Shown here piece by piece: positions 1 to 7,836 of a stretch of 64,000 nt of DNA. Each line of letters opens with the position of its first letter. Within the stretch, counting starts at the first letter, position 1. The notes under the pieces were generated by a model. That model was not told the origin of the DNA. It saw only the letters and a program-made list of their open reading frames with translations, and did no database searches. A program made the position numbers and the translations under genes. This stretch comes from Flavobacterium sp. (GTDB lineage Bacteria; Bacteroidota; Bacteroidia; Flavobacteriales; Flavobacteriaceae), in contig JAIXSK010000028.1 in the NCBI GenBank assembly GCA_027484725.1, positions 62,001-126,000 on the forward strand. Reading direction: 5' to 3'.

Positions 1-225
1 AGAGTCAATTGTTAGAAATACTGTTGAAGGTTTTTTCGGAAAAAAAATCAAAACGCAATCATATGCATTTTTAATATCAGCTTTGAATTCTTTGTGAGGT
101 TGTTCTTCTTCTGACATACTGAAGAAAAAAGTAGTATTTGAACTTTTCTCAATCAAACTTACAATGGTGGGTGTAGCGAGAAAAGTAACAAATAAAATCA
201 GTAAGAGTTTGGCTAGAAACTTCAT
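1..225 (-). CDS. small membrane/exported protein, partial (3' end off the window)
   Basis: The reverse strand has an open frame of 75 codons from an ATG to the window edge. It begins with a hydrophobic stretch (MKFLAKLLLILFVTFLATP) that looks like a signal peptide or membrane anchor, followed by a charged segment (SEEEQPHKEF). I do not recognise the family. It is divergent from the oxyR gene, with about 150 bases between them. The C-terminus is missing because the window starts inside the gene. Confidence 0.6.
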   Translation of the reverse strand, partial: MKFLAKLLLILFVTFLATPTIVSLIEKSSNTTFFFSMSEEEQPHKEFKADIKNAYDCVLIFFPKKPSTVFLTIDS

Positions 226-329
226 TTAACAAAAATAACAGATGAAACTATTCAGTACAATAAAGTCTTAAATTTTATATAAAAATTAACAGGAGTAAGG
301 ATATTAAAAAATGTTATAACACAAACAGA

Positions 330-358
330 ATAGATTAAACTAATCGTTTTTATATTTG
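330..358 (+). promoter_or_regulatory. oxyR promoter (-7 box TATATTTG) with a possible OxyR half-site
   Basis: TATATTTG at 351-358 matches the Bacteroidota -7 consensus TAnnTTTG, 20 nt before the oxyR ATG. Just upstream, ATAG-ATTAAAC-TAAT (330-344) resembles the ATAG-N7-CTAT spacing of OxyR sites, which would allow autoregulation. No clear -33 TTTG box is seen. The promoter is an inference from consensus; the operator is weaker. Confidence 0.45.
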
Positions 359-378
359 CATCGTATTAAACTATTTTT

Positions 379-1320
379 ATGACCATTACTCAACTACAGT
401 ATGTTTTGGCAGTTGCCGAACACAGAAACTTTACACTAGCTGCCGAAAAATGTTTTGTAACTCAGCCTACACTGAGTATGCAAATTCAAAAAGTAGAAGA
501 AGAACTCAGTATTCTTATTTTTGACCGCAGCAAAAAACCGATACAACTCACTGAAATTGGTCAAAAAATAGTGAATCAAGCCAAAAATATTGTGAACGAA
601 GCCAATCGTATGCAAGACATTGTTGAGCAACAAAAAGGGTTTATTGGCGGAGAATTCAGATTGGGGATTATTCCAACAGTGATGCCTACTTTGCTTCCGA
701 TGTTTCTCAATACGTTCATCAAAAAATACCCCAAAGTAAAACTGATTGTTGAAGAACTCAATACCGAAGAAATCATCATCAAACTCAAAAATGGTCATTT
801 AGATGCTGCTATTGCTGCAACTCCGCTCATGGAAGAAAAAATCAAAGAAGTAGTGATGTATTATGAACCTTTCATGGTTTATGTTCCGACCAATCATCAA
901 CATTTCCAAAAAGATGAACTCGAGGTGGATGATTTGAATTTAGATGAAATTTTATTGTTGCAAGACGGTCATTGCTTCAGAGACGGGATTTTAAATCTAT
1001 GCAGAAATACCAATCCAAACAAGCATACCCATTTTCAGCTAGAAAGCGGAAGTTTTGAAACTCTGATCAAATTAGCTGATGAAGGCTTAGGTATCACACT
1101 TTTACCCTACTTGCACACACTTGACTTGAATGAAAAAGACAAATTGAAACTCAAGCATTTCAAAGAACCGAAACCAGCCCGTGAAATCAGTTTGATTTAT
1201 CCAAAGACAGAATTAAAAATTCAAATTATTGATGCCTTGCGTTCAACCATTTCCGGAGTCATAAAAGGCGCTATAGTTTTTCAGAACGTAGAAATCATCA
1301 GTCCGGTATCAAAAAAATAG
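379..1320 (+). CDS. oxyR: hydrogen-peroxide-inducible regulator OxyR (LysR family)
   Basis: Peroxide-sensing LysR-type activator of antioxidant genes. An N-terminal winged helix-turn-helix (residues 1-60, with FTLAAEKCFVTQPTLSMQI as the HTH) is followed by a periplasmic-binding-like effector domain (about 90-300). The redox motif GHCFRDGILNLC places cysteines at residues 199 and 208, the same spacing and numbering as the peroxide-reactive pair of E. coli OxyR, which separates it from other LysR proteins. Length (313 aa) is normal. It stands alone and is divergent from a small membrane protein gene. The start follows a TAnnTTTG box by about 20 nt. Confidence 0.9.
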   Translation: MTITQLQYVLAVAEHRNFTLAAEKCFVTQPTLSMQIQKVEEELSILIFDRSKKPIQLTEIGQKIVNQAKNIVNEANRMQDIVEQQKGFIGGEFRLGIIPTVMPTLLPMFLNTFIKKYPKVKLIVEELNTEEIIIKLKNGHLDAAIAATPLMEEKIKEVVMYYEPFMVYVPTNHQHFQKDELEVDDLNLDEILLLQDGHCFRDGILNLCRNTNPNKHTHFQLESGSFETLIKLADEGLGITLLPYLHTLDLNEKDKLKLKHFKEPKPAREISLIYPKTELKIQIIDALRSTISGVIKGAIVFQNVEIISPVSKK

Positions 1321-1345
1321 GGAGCCTTTTGGGGACTCCCTGTTT
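1319..1345 (+). terminator. hairpin terminator overlapping the oxyR stop codon
   Basis: AGGGAG (1319-1324) pairs with CTCCCT (1336-1341) across an 11-nt loop and is followed by a short T run. The stem includes the last two bases of the stop codon. It lies between convergent genes. Confidence 0.6.
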
Positions 1346-1356
1346 AATATAAACAA

Positions 1357-1551
1357 TTAACTGACAATACTTATAAACTGCCTTAGTTCGGGCTTCTCTG
1401 TTGTGTAGTTTTGCAACCATTTCCTCAATTGCTCTAATTCATAAGGCAATAAGTTTTTCAAAGCTTTTCGTAATTCTTTACAAAAAAGCACTGGGTCGAA
1501 GCTCACTCGCTCGAGCACCGATTTCGTGTAGTCGTAAATCATTCTAGGCAT
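1357..1551 (-). CDS. small helical protein, paralog of the upstream neighbour
   Basis: A 64-aa protein of unknown function, predicted mostly helical and soluble. From the internal ATG chosen here it aligns without gaps with the next gene upstream, about 60% identical, sharing LFCKEL, LLPYE and EKPELRQ. The alignment supports this start rather than the longer frame, whose extra N-terminus (rich in F and I) has no counterpart. No motif that I can assign. The two copies sit in tandem between oxyR and mnmD and look like a local duplication. Confidence 0.7.
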   Translation of the reverse strand: MPRMIYDYTKSVLERVSFDPVLFCKELRKALKNLLPYELEQLRKWLQNYTTEKPELRQFISIVS

Positions 1552-1698
1552 AATGGTAAGATTTAGGGGTTCTCTCTGGTTGTAAATGTAAATCAAAAAA
1601 AAATTACACGCCAAAAAAAACAACGATTAAATACGTTAAAAATCGATGAAATACATAAATTTTAAAATAAAAAATGTATTTTCTTACAATAAAAACGT

Positions 1699-1896
1699 CT
1701 ATCGATTTACATAAATCAAACATTGCCTGAGTTCAGGCTTTTCAGAAGTATACTGCAACAACCATTCTGTGAGTTGTTCAATTTCATAAGGAAGTAAAAC
1801 CCTGAGCGCCTTTTCTAGTTCTTTACAAAATAAGTGTGCGTCAAAGCTCACATGCTCTAGGATATTCTTGGTAAAAACAAACATATCGCGTTTCAT
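1699..1896 (-). CDS. small helical protein, tandem paralog
   Basis: A 65-aa protein of unknown function, starting MKRDMFVFTKNILEHVSFD, and the upstream member of a tandem pair. The shared core is VSFD-x2-LFCKEL-x-KAL-x2-LLPYE-x-EQL, and the C-terminal part ends with the TSEKPELRQ region. The start was chosen because it aligns residue for residue with the start of its paralog; a longer frame of 18 more residues exists but is not conserved between the copies. An AT-rich leader lacks a Shine-Dalgarno sequence, as is usual in Bacteroidota. Confidence 0.7.
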   Translation of the reverse strand: MKRDMFVFTKNILEHVSFDAHLFCKELEKALRVLLPYEIEQLTEWLLQYTSEKPELRQCLIYVNR

Positions 1897-1981
1897 AGTT
1901 TGAATTTTTGACAATTGAAAAATAAAAATACAATCAAAAGCCGATGGCAATAATTAATGAAACGTTAATTGGGAAAAATTA

Positions 1982-2641
1982 TTACTCTGATTTTACTGCG
2001 CGAAACATTTCTCTTTTTCCGGGTGGTCCGGGTAATTTTGAAACGGTAAATCCGGCCGAAACCATATTTTTTTTAATCACACTTCGGGCGGCATAAGTCA
2101 CCAATAAACCACCGGGCTTTAAAGCGCGATACATGCTTTTAAAAATTTCTTCTGACCATAATTCGGGTTGAACACGGTAACCAAAAGCATCAAAATAGAT
2201 TAAATCAAAATCAGCAATGTCGTCAATTTCTGAGAAAAGTTGCTGGCGTTTGGTTAACTGAAAATGATTTGCAATTGAATGTGGTTCGTGCCAAGAAGAG
2301 CGGTGCATCAGTTCAAAAAAACACGGATCAATTTTAAGTTCTGAAGCATAATTCATTGCTAAAATCTCAGCGTCATCAATCGGATATGCCTCTACTCCAA
2401 CATAATCAACATTCAAATGATATTGTCTTGCTTCTTGAAAAGTAATTAGCGCATTGAGCCCGGTGCCAAAGCCAATTTCTAAAATTCTGATGGATTGATT
2501 CTTGAACAAAGCCAATCCGTTTTGAATAAAAACATGACGCGCTTCTTGAATGGCTCCGTGCTTAGAATGATATTGCTCATCCCAATCCGGCAAACGAATA
2601 GAGGTTGAACCATCAGATGTGGTGATGATTTCGCGACGCAT
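1982..2641 (-). CDS. mnmD: tRNA 5-aminomethyl-2-thiouridine methyltransferase (MnmD type)
   Basis: SAM-dependent methyltransferase that would add the last methyl group in mnm5s2U synthesis at tRNA wobble uridine. The SAM-binding motif I is ILEIGFGTGLNAL (about residues 52-64), followed by DYVGVEAYP, FDLIYFDAFGYRVQPELWS and the LKPGGLLVTYAARS strand. The length (219 aa) corresponds to the stand-alone methyltransferase half of MnmC; the FAD oxidase half (MnmC2) is absent, as in other MnmD proteins. It lies 3 nt downstream of a cytochrome-like lipoprotein gene on the same strand. Confidence 0.85.
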   Translation of the reverse strand: MRREIITTSDGSTSIRLPDWDEQYHSKHGAIQEARHVFIQNGLALFKNQSIRILEIGFGTGLNALITFQEARQYHLNVDYVGVEAYPIDDAEILAMNYASELKIDPCFFELMHRSSWHEPHSIANHFQLTKRQQLFSEIDDIADFDLIYFDAFGYRVQPELWSEEIFKSMYRALKPGGLLVTYAARSVIKKNMVSAGFTVSKLPGPPGKREMFRAVKSE

Positions 2642-2644
2642 TGT

Positions 2645-3082
2645 TTAAGGAATGTATAGTTTTTTGATGCGTTCAATGGGGCCCGTACACTTGGCTTGAT
2701 GACAGTCAATACAAGCATCTACTCCGGCATTGAAGTGCTTTTTAGCCTGTGCCGAATCATTGTAAATTAAATGTTGCGCTGTTAAATAAGCATCCGCTTG
2801 TGCTTGAAAAAATTCGTCATTTTCTGCCGGATCAGTCATTTGGGCATGGTGAATTTGGGTAAAATGCTCCGGAAACGCACCCACAGATTCTCCTGACATG
2901 ATTCGGTTTTTCAAGCGCATATTGTCTGCATACATTTGCTCCATGAGCAAAGACATTTCAGACATTTGATACATCTTGAATTTACTTTCTTTCTTTTGCT
3001 GAATAGGGCAAGCTTTCTCTTCAACTTTTTTATGGCATGAAATCAAAATCGCCCACAAGAATAAACTCAAAATTTGTTTCAT
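2645..3082 (-). CDS. lipoprotein with a single CxxCH haem-type motif
   Basis: 145-aa predicted lipoprotein: signal peptide with lipobox LISC near residue 16, then a Met/Gln-rich region and a C-terminal CIDCH motif (ACIDCHQAKC) typical of covalent c-type haem attachment. The helical body with a C-terminal CxxCH is reminiscent of cytochrome c-prime-like folds, which is an inference. Its start codon overlaps the stop of the upstream DUF4920 gene by one base (TAATG), so the two are probably co-translated. Role unknown; electron transfer or gas/redox sensing at the cell envelope would fit. Confidence 0.7.
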   Translation of the reverse strand: MKQILSLFLWAILISCHKKVEEKACPIQQKKESKFKMYQMSEMSLLMEQMYADNMRLKNRIMSGESVGAFPEHFTQIHHAQMTDPAENDEFFQAQADAYLTAQHLIYNDSAQAKKHFNAGVDACIDCHQAKCTGPIERIKKLYIP

Positions 3083-3570
3083 TATTCTTTAATTAAAACG
3101 CCATCAGCAATAAAACCGTATGATTTTTCTGGTTGTGTAATGCTGTCAATTGCTGCTTTGGATTTTCCGGCATCTTTGGCGTAATGCTTTAGTTCATCTA
3201 CACTCACAATACTCAAAAATGCTTTTCCGTTTACCACCACTTCGCTGCCTTTTGAATTAAGTGGCATAAAGAATCCGTAATCTTTGAATTTGACAAATGT
3301 TTGTTGGTCATTTCCTAAATCGACATTCATCCAACAACCTTTTTTTTGACAAACATCGTTAATGGTTGAAGTAAATTTCACCGGAATCGTATCGCCTTCT
3401 TTTAAAGTTGCGTATTTAGCCAAAAGTGCTTCTTTGGTGATGGCAGCATCTGGTTTTATAGTGTCGCCAAAGGATGCATAATGTACCTCCGATTTTGCCG
3501 GTACCTCATTTTTCTTTTGACAAGCCAATACAAAAACCAAGGCAGCCCATAAAAGTATGTTTCTTTTCAT
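3082..3570 (-). CDS. DUF4920 lipoprotein
   Basis: Predicted lipoprotein: MKRNILLWAALVFVLAC gives a signal peptide with a lipobox cysteine at residue 17, which favours this start over an ATG seven codons upstream. The mature part has the DUF4920 core, including a DVCQKKGCWMNVDL segment with paired cysteines and YGFFMPLN. The DUF4920 family is seen in Bacteroidota envelope proteins; its biochemical role is not established, though the CxxxxC pair and the haem-motif neighbour suggest redox or metal binding. Translationally coupled to the downstream cytochrome-like gene. Confidence 0.75.
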   Translation of the reverse strand: MKRNILLWAALVFVLACQKKNEVPAKSEVHYASFGDTIKPDAAITKEALLAKYATLKEGDTIPVKFTSTINDVCQKKGCWMNVDLGNDQQTFVKFKDYGFFMPLNSKGSEVVVNGKAFLSIVSVDELKHYAKDAGKSKAAIDSITQPEKSYGFIADGVLIKE

Positions 3571-3853
3571 TTGTCGTAAATTATGCACCAAAAGTAGGTA
3601 CTTATCGCTAAATAATTAAAAAGAATTACGGTTCTTTTTGTCCGAAATTAGAAATTGATAAGAAAATAACATCTGAATCAAAAGATTCTAAAAAGTCAGA
3701 TTTTGTTAAAGGAATTGCCTTAATTACTAAAGCAATTTTATTATTTTAGCCGAAATTAAAATTTAAAGGTTTAAATACATGCTTGTTTGGCTTTTAAATT
3801 ATTGTTTTACAACACATTATAATACAAAAGCAACATTCCTAAACAACCTTTAA

Positions 3854-4927
3854 ATGCGTGATAATCCCAACAACGAAATCGATATCGTAACCGTTTCAAG
3901 TTCAAAAATTGATTCGGTTGATTTTGAAAACCTCTCATTCGGAAGCATTTTTACTGACCATATGTTTGTTTGCGACTTTCGCGAAGGACAGTGGCAACAA
4001 CCACAAATCAAGCCTTACGAACCTTTTATGATTGATCCCTCGGCCAAGGTTTTTCATTACGGACAAGCCATTTTTGAGGGAATGAAAGCTTATCGAGACG
4101 AGCACGACGATGTATGGTTGTTCAGACCGGATCAAAACATTCATCGTTTGAACAAATCAGCCGCGCGTATGGCCATGCCTGAAATTCCGGAGGAAATCTT
4201 TATGGCCGGTTTACAAAAACTCATTCACCTTGAGAAAAACTGGGTCAAAAAAGGCTTAGGCAACAGTTTATATATCAGACCTTTTATGATTGCTATTGGC
4301 AGCGGAGTGATTGCAGCGCCTTCAACACAATACCGATTCATGATTATTTTATCACCGGCTAAATCTTATTATTCAGGTGAAGTAAAAGTACTCATCGCCG
4401 ATCATTACAGTCGTGCAGCCAATGGTGGAATTGGTGCAGCCAAAGCAGCCGGAAACTATTCGGCACAGTTTTATCCGACCAAATTGGCCAATGAAAAAGG
4501 CTTTCAGCAAGTAATCTGGACCGATGATGCCACACACACAAAGCTGGAAGAAGCTGGAACAATGAATGTGTTTTTTAGAATCAACGATACTTTGTACACT
4601 GCACCCACAAGTGAACGCATTTTGGATGGCGTAACGCGCAAAAGTTTGATTTCTATTGCCCAGCGTGATGGAATTCAAGTTGAAGAGCGTTCCGTTCTGG
4701 TGTCAGAACTAGTTGAAGCTGCTAAAAACGGAACCCTAAAAGAAATCTTTGGCGCCGGAACAGCAGCAGTTGTAAACCCAATTTGCGGATTCTCGTATGA
4801 AGATGTTTATTACGAAGTACCCAAACAAGAACATTCTGTTGCTTTAGAACTCAAAGAAAAACTCACCAAAATTCAATACCGAATGGCCGATGATACTTTT
4901 GGCTGGATGGTTAAAATTGAAGGATAA
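3854..4927 (+). CDS. ilvE: branched-chain amino acid aminotransferase
   Basis: PLP-dependent fold-type IV transaminase that interconverts Leu/Ile/Val and their 2-oxo acids. Length (357 aa) and motifs match the eukaryote-like BCAT group: FHYGQAIFEGMKAY, the IRPFM segment, the PLP lysine at about residue 197 in GGIGAAKAAGNY, and EEAGTMNVFF. It is monocistronic: preceded by a 260-nt AT-rich spacer and followed by a strong bidirectional terminator. Confidence 0.9.
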   Translation: MRDNPNNEIDIVTVSSSKIDSVDFENLSFGSIFTDHMFVCDFREGQWQQPQIKPYEPFMIDPSAKVFHYGQAIFEGMKAYRDEHDDVWLFRPDQNIHRLNKSAARMAMPEIPEEIFMAGLQKLIHLEKNWVKKGLGNSLYIRPFMIAIGSGVIAAPSTQYRFMIILSPAKSYYSGEVKVLIADHYSRAANGGIGAAKAAGNYSAQFYPTKLANEKGFQQVIWTDDATHTKLEEAGTMNVFFRINDTLYTAPTSERILDGVTRKSLISIAQRDGIQVEERSVLVSELVEAAKNGTLKEIFGAGTAAVVNPICGFSYEDVYYEVPKQEHSVALELKEKLTKIQYRMADDTFGWMVKIEG

Positions 4928-4930
4928 ATG

Positions 4931-4960
4931 AAAGGCGGAACTAAAAATTCCGCCTTTTTT
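4931..4960 (+). terminator. strong terminator between convergent genes
   Basis: AAAGGCGGAA (4931-4940) pairs perfectly with TTCCGCCTTT (4948-4957), with T and A tracts on the two sides. It can serve ilvE and the convergent pyrophosphohydrolase gene. Confidence 0.85.
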
Positions 4961-5345
4961 ATGGTTGAAGGATTTTGGTGAAATCGGGTTTGAAATAATA
5001 AGGGCCTTTCATGACTTTGCCGTCTTCGCGGTAAATAGGTTGCCCGTCTTGGCCCAATTTACTCATATTGCTGCGCTGAATTTCGTCAAAAACTTCTTCT
5101 ATTTTGTGTTGCAAACCGTGTTCGAGTATGGTTCCGCACAAAATGTATAACATATCGCCCAAAGCATCCGCAATCTCAACTATATCATTGTTTTGAACAG
5201 CTTCAAGATATTCTTCGTTTTCTTCTTTCATCAGATTAAAGCGCAAGAGATTTTTTTGTTCGCCTAAATCTGCTTTCATTTCACGGCTCACGCCCAGTCC
5301 AAAAGCTGTGTGAAATTCTTGGACAGCATTGATTTGTTTTTGCAT
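4959..5345 (-). CDS. MazG/HisE-like nucleoside triphosphate pyrophosphohydrolase
   Basis: 128-aa all-alpha NTP pyrophosphohydrolase-type protein. The metal-binding pattern EENEEYLEA followed by EIADALGDMLYIL (ExxE then ExxxD spacing) is that of the MazG / phosphoribosyl-ATP pyrophosphohydrolase superfamily. It probably hydrolyses a nucleotide triphosphate to a monophosphate and PPi; the actual substrate cannot be read from the sequence. The C-terminal GKVMKGPYYFKPD segment is shared with other Bacteroidota members as far as I recall. Convergent with ilvE. Confidence 0.75.
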   Translation of the reverse strand: MQKQINAVQEFHTAFGLGVSREMKADLGEQKNLLRFNLMKEENEEYLEAVQNNDIVEIADALGDMLYILCGTILEHGLQHKIEEVFDEIQRSNMSKLGQDGQPIYREDGKVMKGPYYFKPDFTKILQP

Positions 5346-5422
5346 GTTAGAATGATTTATTGATGGCCTAAATTAGCAAGTATATGAGTCAAATGTTTTA
5401 CTTTTGAAAAAAATTATTCCAG

Positions 5423-5611
5423 ATGTTTTCAACCGGACAACTCATTTTTGCTGCGCTTTTTTTTGTTGCTTTTGTAGCTATTATGATTTTTTCATACAAA
5501 AAAGACACCAATACCCATCAGTATTTTTACAAGGGCAGCTACAAAGTTCTGATTGGATTTTTGCTTTTTATTGTGGTTTTGTTCATTATAAAAGTGACCA
5601 TGAAAAGATAA
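5423..5611 (+). CDS. small two-pass membrane protein
   Basis: 62-aa protein starting MFSTGQLIFAALFFVAFVAI with two hydrophobic helices (about residues 6-24 and 42-58) separated by a polar loop containing KKDTNTHQYFYKG. This frame was preferred over an overlapping longer one because it has a clear membrane topology and ends just before a perfect terminator. Function unknown. Confidence 0.65.
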   Translation: MFSTGQLIFAALFFVAFVAIMIFSYKKDTNTHQYFYKGSYKVLIGFLLFIVVLFIIKVTMKR

Positions 5612-5612
5612 A

Positions 5613-5650
5613 AAAACGCCTGTTATCTTCTAACAGGCGTTTTTTTTTTG
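5613..5650 (+). terminator. strong bidirectional terminator
   Basis: AAAACGCCTGTTA (5613-5625) pairs perfectly with TAACAGGCGTTTT (5631-5643), followed by a long T tract. It separates the small membrane protein gene from the convergent peptidase gene. Confidence 0.9.
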
Positions 5651-5661
5651 ATCTATTGAGG

Positions 5662-7692
5662 TCAATTATCAAGGGGTAAAAAACTGTAATTTTTTGCGTA
5701 GTAAAGCATTTGTTCTGCAAAGGTCTTAGGTTCTGTTAAACTGATGTCTATGATGTTTCCTTGTGCATCTAACTTAGGAACATAAACCGGATTGACAAAA
5801 CCGTTGTAAGGTGCATTCGGGAATTTCTTGCTGCGCTCGAGTACTTCAGCATGAAGTTTCTGATCTACTTTTACACCGTAATTTTCAACCAAATTTTTTC
5901 CGGCTTCATAATCGCCTTCAGATTTGATTCGTTGTACTTCACGCAACAACTGCCCGAATAGGTCATGAAGTTTTTCATAATCATTGATGTTGAAATAGGT
6001 TTTCCCGTTGCGGGTTACACGCTCAATCACGTTGTCTTTTTGTCCTTTCTCAAACACCCAAGAACTCACCCACTGACGGTTGCGCATGTGAGCCTCTTCA
6101 ACATTTGCGCCTAATTCTAAACGTATTAATTGAGTCATCATACCATTGCGAATGTAGTTGTCATAGGCTTCCATACCTACTTTTTTCCAATTGTCTACCA
6201 AACCAATTTCTTGTAATTTTGGATGGTACAAAAAGTAAAGTCCTACCAAATCGGCACGACCTTCTTCAAGGGTTGAGGCATAACTTTTTAAAGTTTCTTT
6301 AGGTGTTCCAACTCCGGGGTTTATTTTTCCCGAGGCATGTCCAACAACTTCATGTAGTGCTGTGTGTAGTTTATCAGCCAACGCACCATATTGTTCCGCC
6401 AAAGCTATTTCTTCAGCATCATTTGCAAATTCTTGCAGTTTTCCTTTACCTCCGGCTTTTGCATAGGCATCAATTAGGTTTCCGAGTGACACTGATTTTG
6501 AACCATACTCAGCACGAATCCAATCAGCATTGGGCAAATTGACACCAATAGGTGTACTTGGCGATGAATCTCCGGCCTCTCCGGCTACAATTACTGTTTT
6601 GTATGAAATACCAACTACATTTTGCTTTTTGTGTTCAGGCATCAGAGGCGAATTGTCTTCAAACCATTGAGCATTTTTAGAAACAACCTCCATTTTGGCT
6701 GACATATCAAAATCTTTAATTTGAACTACACCTTCATACGAGCCACGGTATCCGAGTGGGTCATTATATACTTCAACAAATCCGTTGATATAATCAATAT
6801 TGCCCTCAGTGGCTTTGAGCCAAGCAATGTTGTAATCATCCCAAATTTTGAGATTTCCGGTATTGTAAAAATCAATGAGTAGCTGAAGTGCATCGGCTTG
6901 AGGCTTGTTCTCTGCAACTGATTTGGCCTTTTGCAACCAGTAAATAATTTTATCTATCGCAGCACCATACATCCCGGCATGCTTCCAAGAATTCTCTTCG
7001 ATTTTACCGGCTTTGGTTTTGACTAATTTAGAATTCAAACCATAAGAATAAGGTCTTTCCGGATCAGGAGCTTTAAAGCTTTTGTAATAATTTTCAACTT
7101 CATCTTCGGTTAATCCGGAGCCGTAAAAATTTACTGCTGAACCGGAAATTAATCCTTTTGACTGGTCTAAATTGACCTTTTTGCTGTCAACATCATTGAA
7201 GAGTATATCCGTTACAGAAGAATCAAGTTGTGTTTTGGTCGCTTTAAGTAATGTTAAAAAGTAATTCTTTGAAAATGTAGGCTTGATTTTATCATTAGAA
7301 TAGTGATGATGAATTCCGTTTGAAAACCAAACTCTTTTGAGATAGATTTCAAATTTTTTCCAATCTGCAGTTGTTTTATCACCTTTGTAATGTGTGTAAA
7401 TGTTTTCAAGTGCTTTGCGGATTTTGAGGTTGTGTCGATAGTTTTGATCCCACATGATATCACGTCCTGAAGTGCAAGCTTGCGTGAGGTAATAAACCAA
7501 TTCTTTTTCTTTTAAAGTTAATTTATCCCAAACCGGGACTTCGTAGCGCAAAACGTTGATATCGGCAAACCTCTCTACTACAACATGGTCATTTGCTTGA
7601 ACCTTATTTGTTGCAGCACTCCTTTTCTGCGCAACTATAGTAAAGCTGAAGCAGATCAAAATAAAGGTGTACGTAATTTTGTAGTTTTTCAT
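5662..7692 (-). CDS. dipeptidyl-peptidase III-like metallopeptidase (family M49)
   Basis: Zinc exopeptidase expected to release dipeptides from peptide N-termini. The zinc site is the six-residue HExxGH variant seen in DPP III, HEVVGH, near residue 446, with the downstream EEGRADLVG near 475 supplying the third ligand glutamate. A signal peptide (residues 1-21, ending IVAQ) indicates export. Length (676 aa) fits the family. Proteins of this group in Bacteroidota are sometimes mislabelled dihydrofolate reductase; nothing here resembles DHFR. Single gene with its own promoter. Confidence 0.88.
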   Translation of the reverse strand: MKNYKITYTFILICFSFTIVAQKRSAATNKVQANDHVVVERFADINVLRYEVPVWDKLTLKEKELVYYLTQACTSGRDIMWDQNYRHNLKIRKALENIYTHYKGDKTTADWKKFEIYLKRVWFSNGIHHHYSNDKIKPTFSKNYFLTLLKATKTQLDSSVTDILFNDVDSKKVNLDQSKGLISGSAVNFYGSGLTEDEVENYYKSFKAPDPERPYSYGLNSKLVKTKAGKIEENSWKHAGMYGAAIDKIIYWLQKAKSVAENKPQADALQLLIDFYNTGNLKIWDDYNIAWLKATEGNIDYINGFVEVYNDPLGYRGSYEGVVQIKDFDMSAKMEVVSKNAQWFEDNSPLMPEHKKQNVVGISYKTVIVAGEAGDSSPSTPIGVNLPNADWIRAEYGSKSVSLGNLIDAYAKAGGKGKLQEFANDAEEIALAEQYGALADKLHTALHEVVGHASGKINPGVGTPKETLKSYASTLEEGRADLVGLYFLYHPKLQEIGLVDNWKKVGMEAYDNYIRNGMMTQLIRLELGANVEEAHMRNRQWVSSWVFEKGQKDNVIERVTRNGKTYFNINDYEKLHDLFGQLLREVQRIKSEGDYEAGKNLVENYGVKVDQKLHAEVLERSKKFPNAPYNGFVNPVYVPKLDAQGNIIDISLTEPKTFAEQMLYYAKNYSFLPLDN

Positions 7693-7728
7693 GATTTATT
7701 TTTAATTTGTTTTGTTATCATAAGTCAA

Positions 7729-7736
7729 CAAATATA
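7729..7736 (-). promoter_or_regulatory. -7 box TATATTTG for the M49 peptidase gene
   Basis: On the reverse strand TATATTTG matches TAnnTTTG, 37 nt before the ATG. No good -33 TTTG at 17-19 nt. Consensus match only. Confidence 0.45.
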
Positions 7737-7836
7737 AAGAAATACTTCCCTCGAAGGTTGACAACTTATCGCAAACTCAAAGCAGTATCTAAAAAAATAA
7801 ATCGCTATTTTTACAAGGCTGCAATACCGCATTTAT

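Noticed and set aside
5404..5679. 91-codon frame overlapping the small membrane protein
   Set aside because: It runs through the terminator hairpin and lacks the two clean membrane helices of the 62-aa frame.
5662..7692. Dihydrofolate reductase label for the M49 protein
   Set aside because: The HEVVGH and EEGRAD motifs and the length are those of dipeptidyl-peptidase III; no DHFR fold motif is present.
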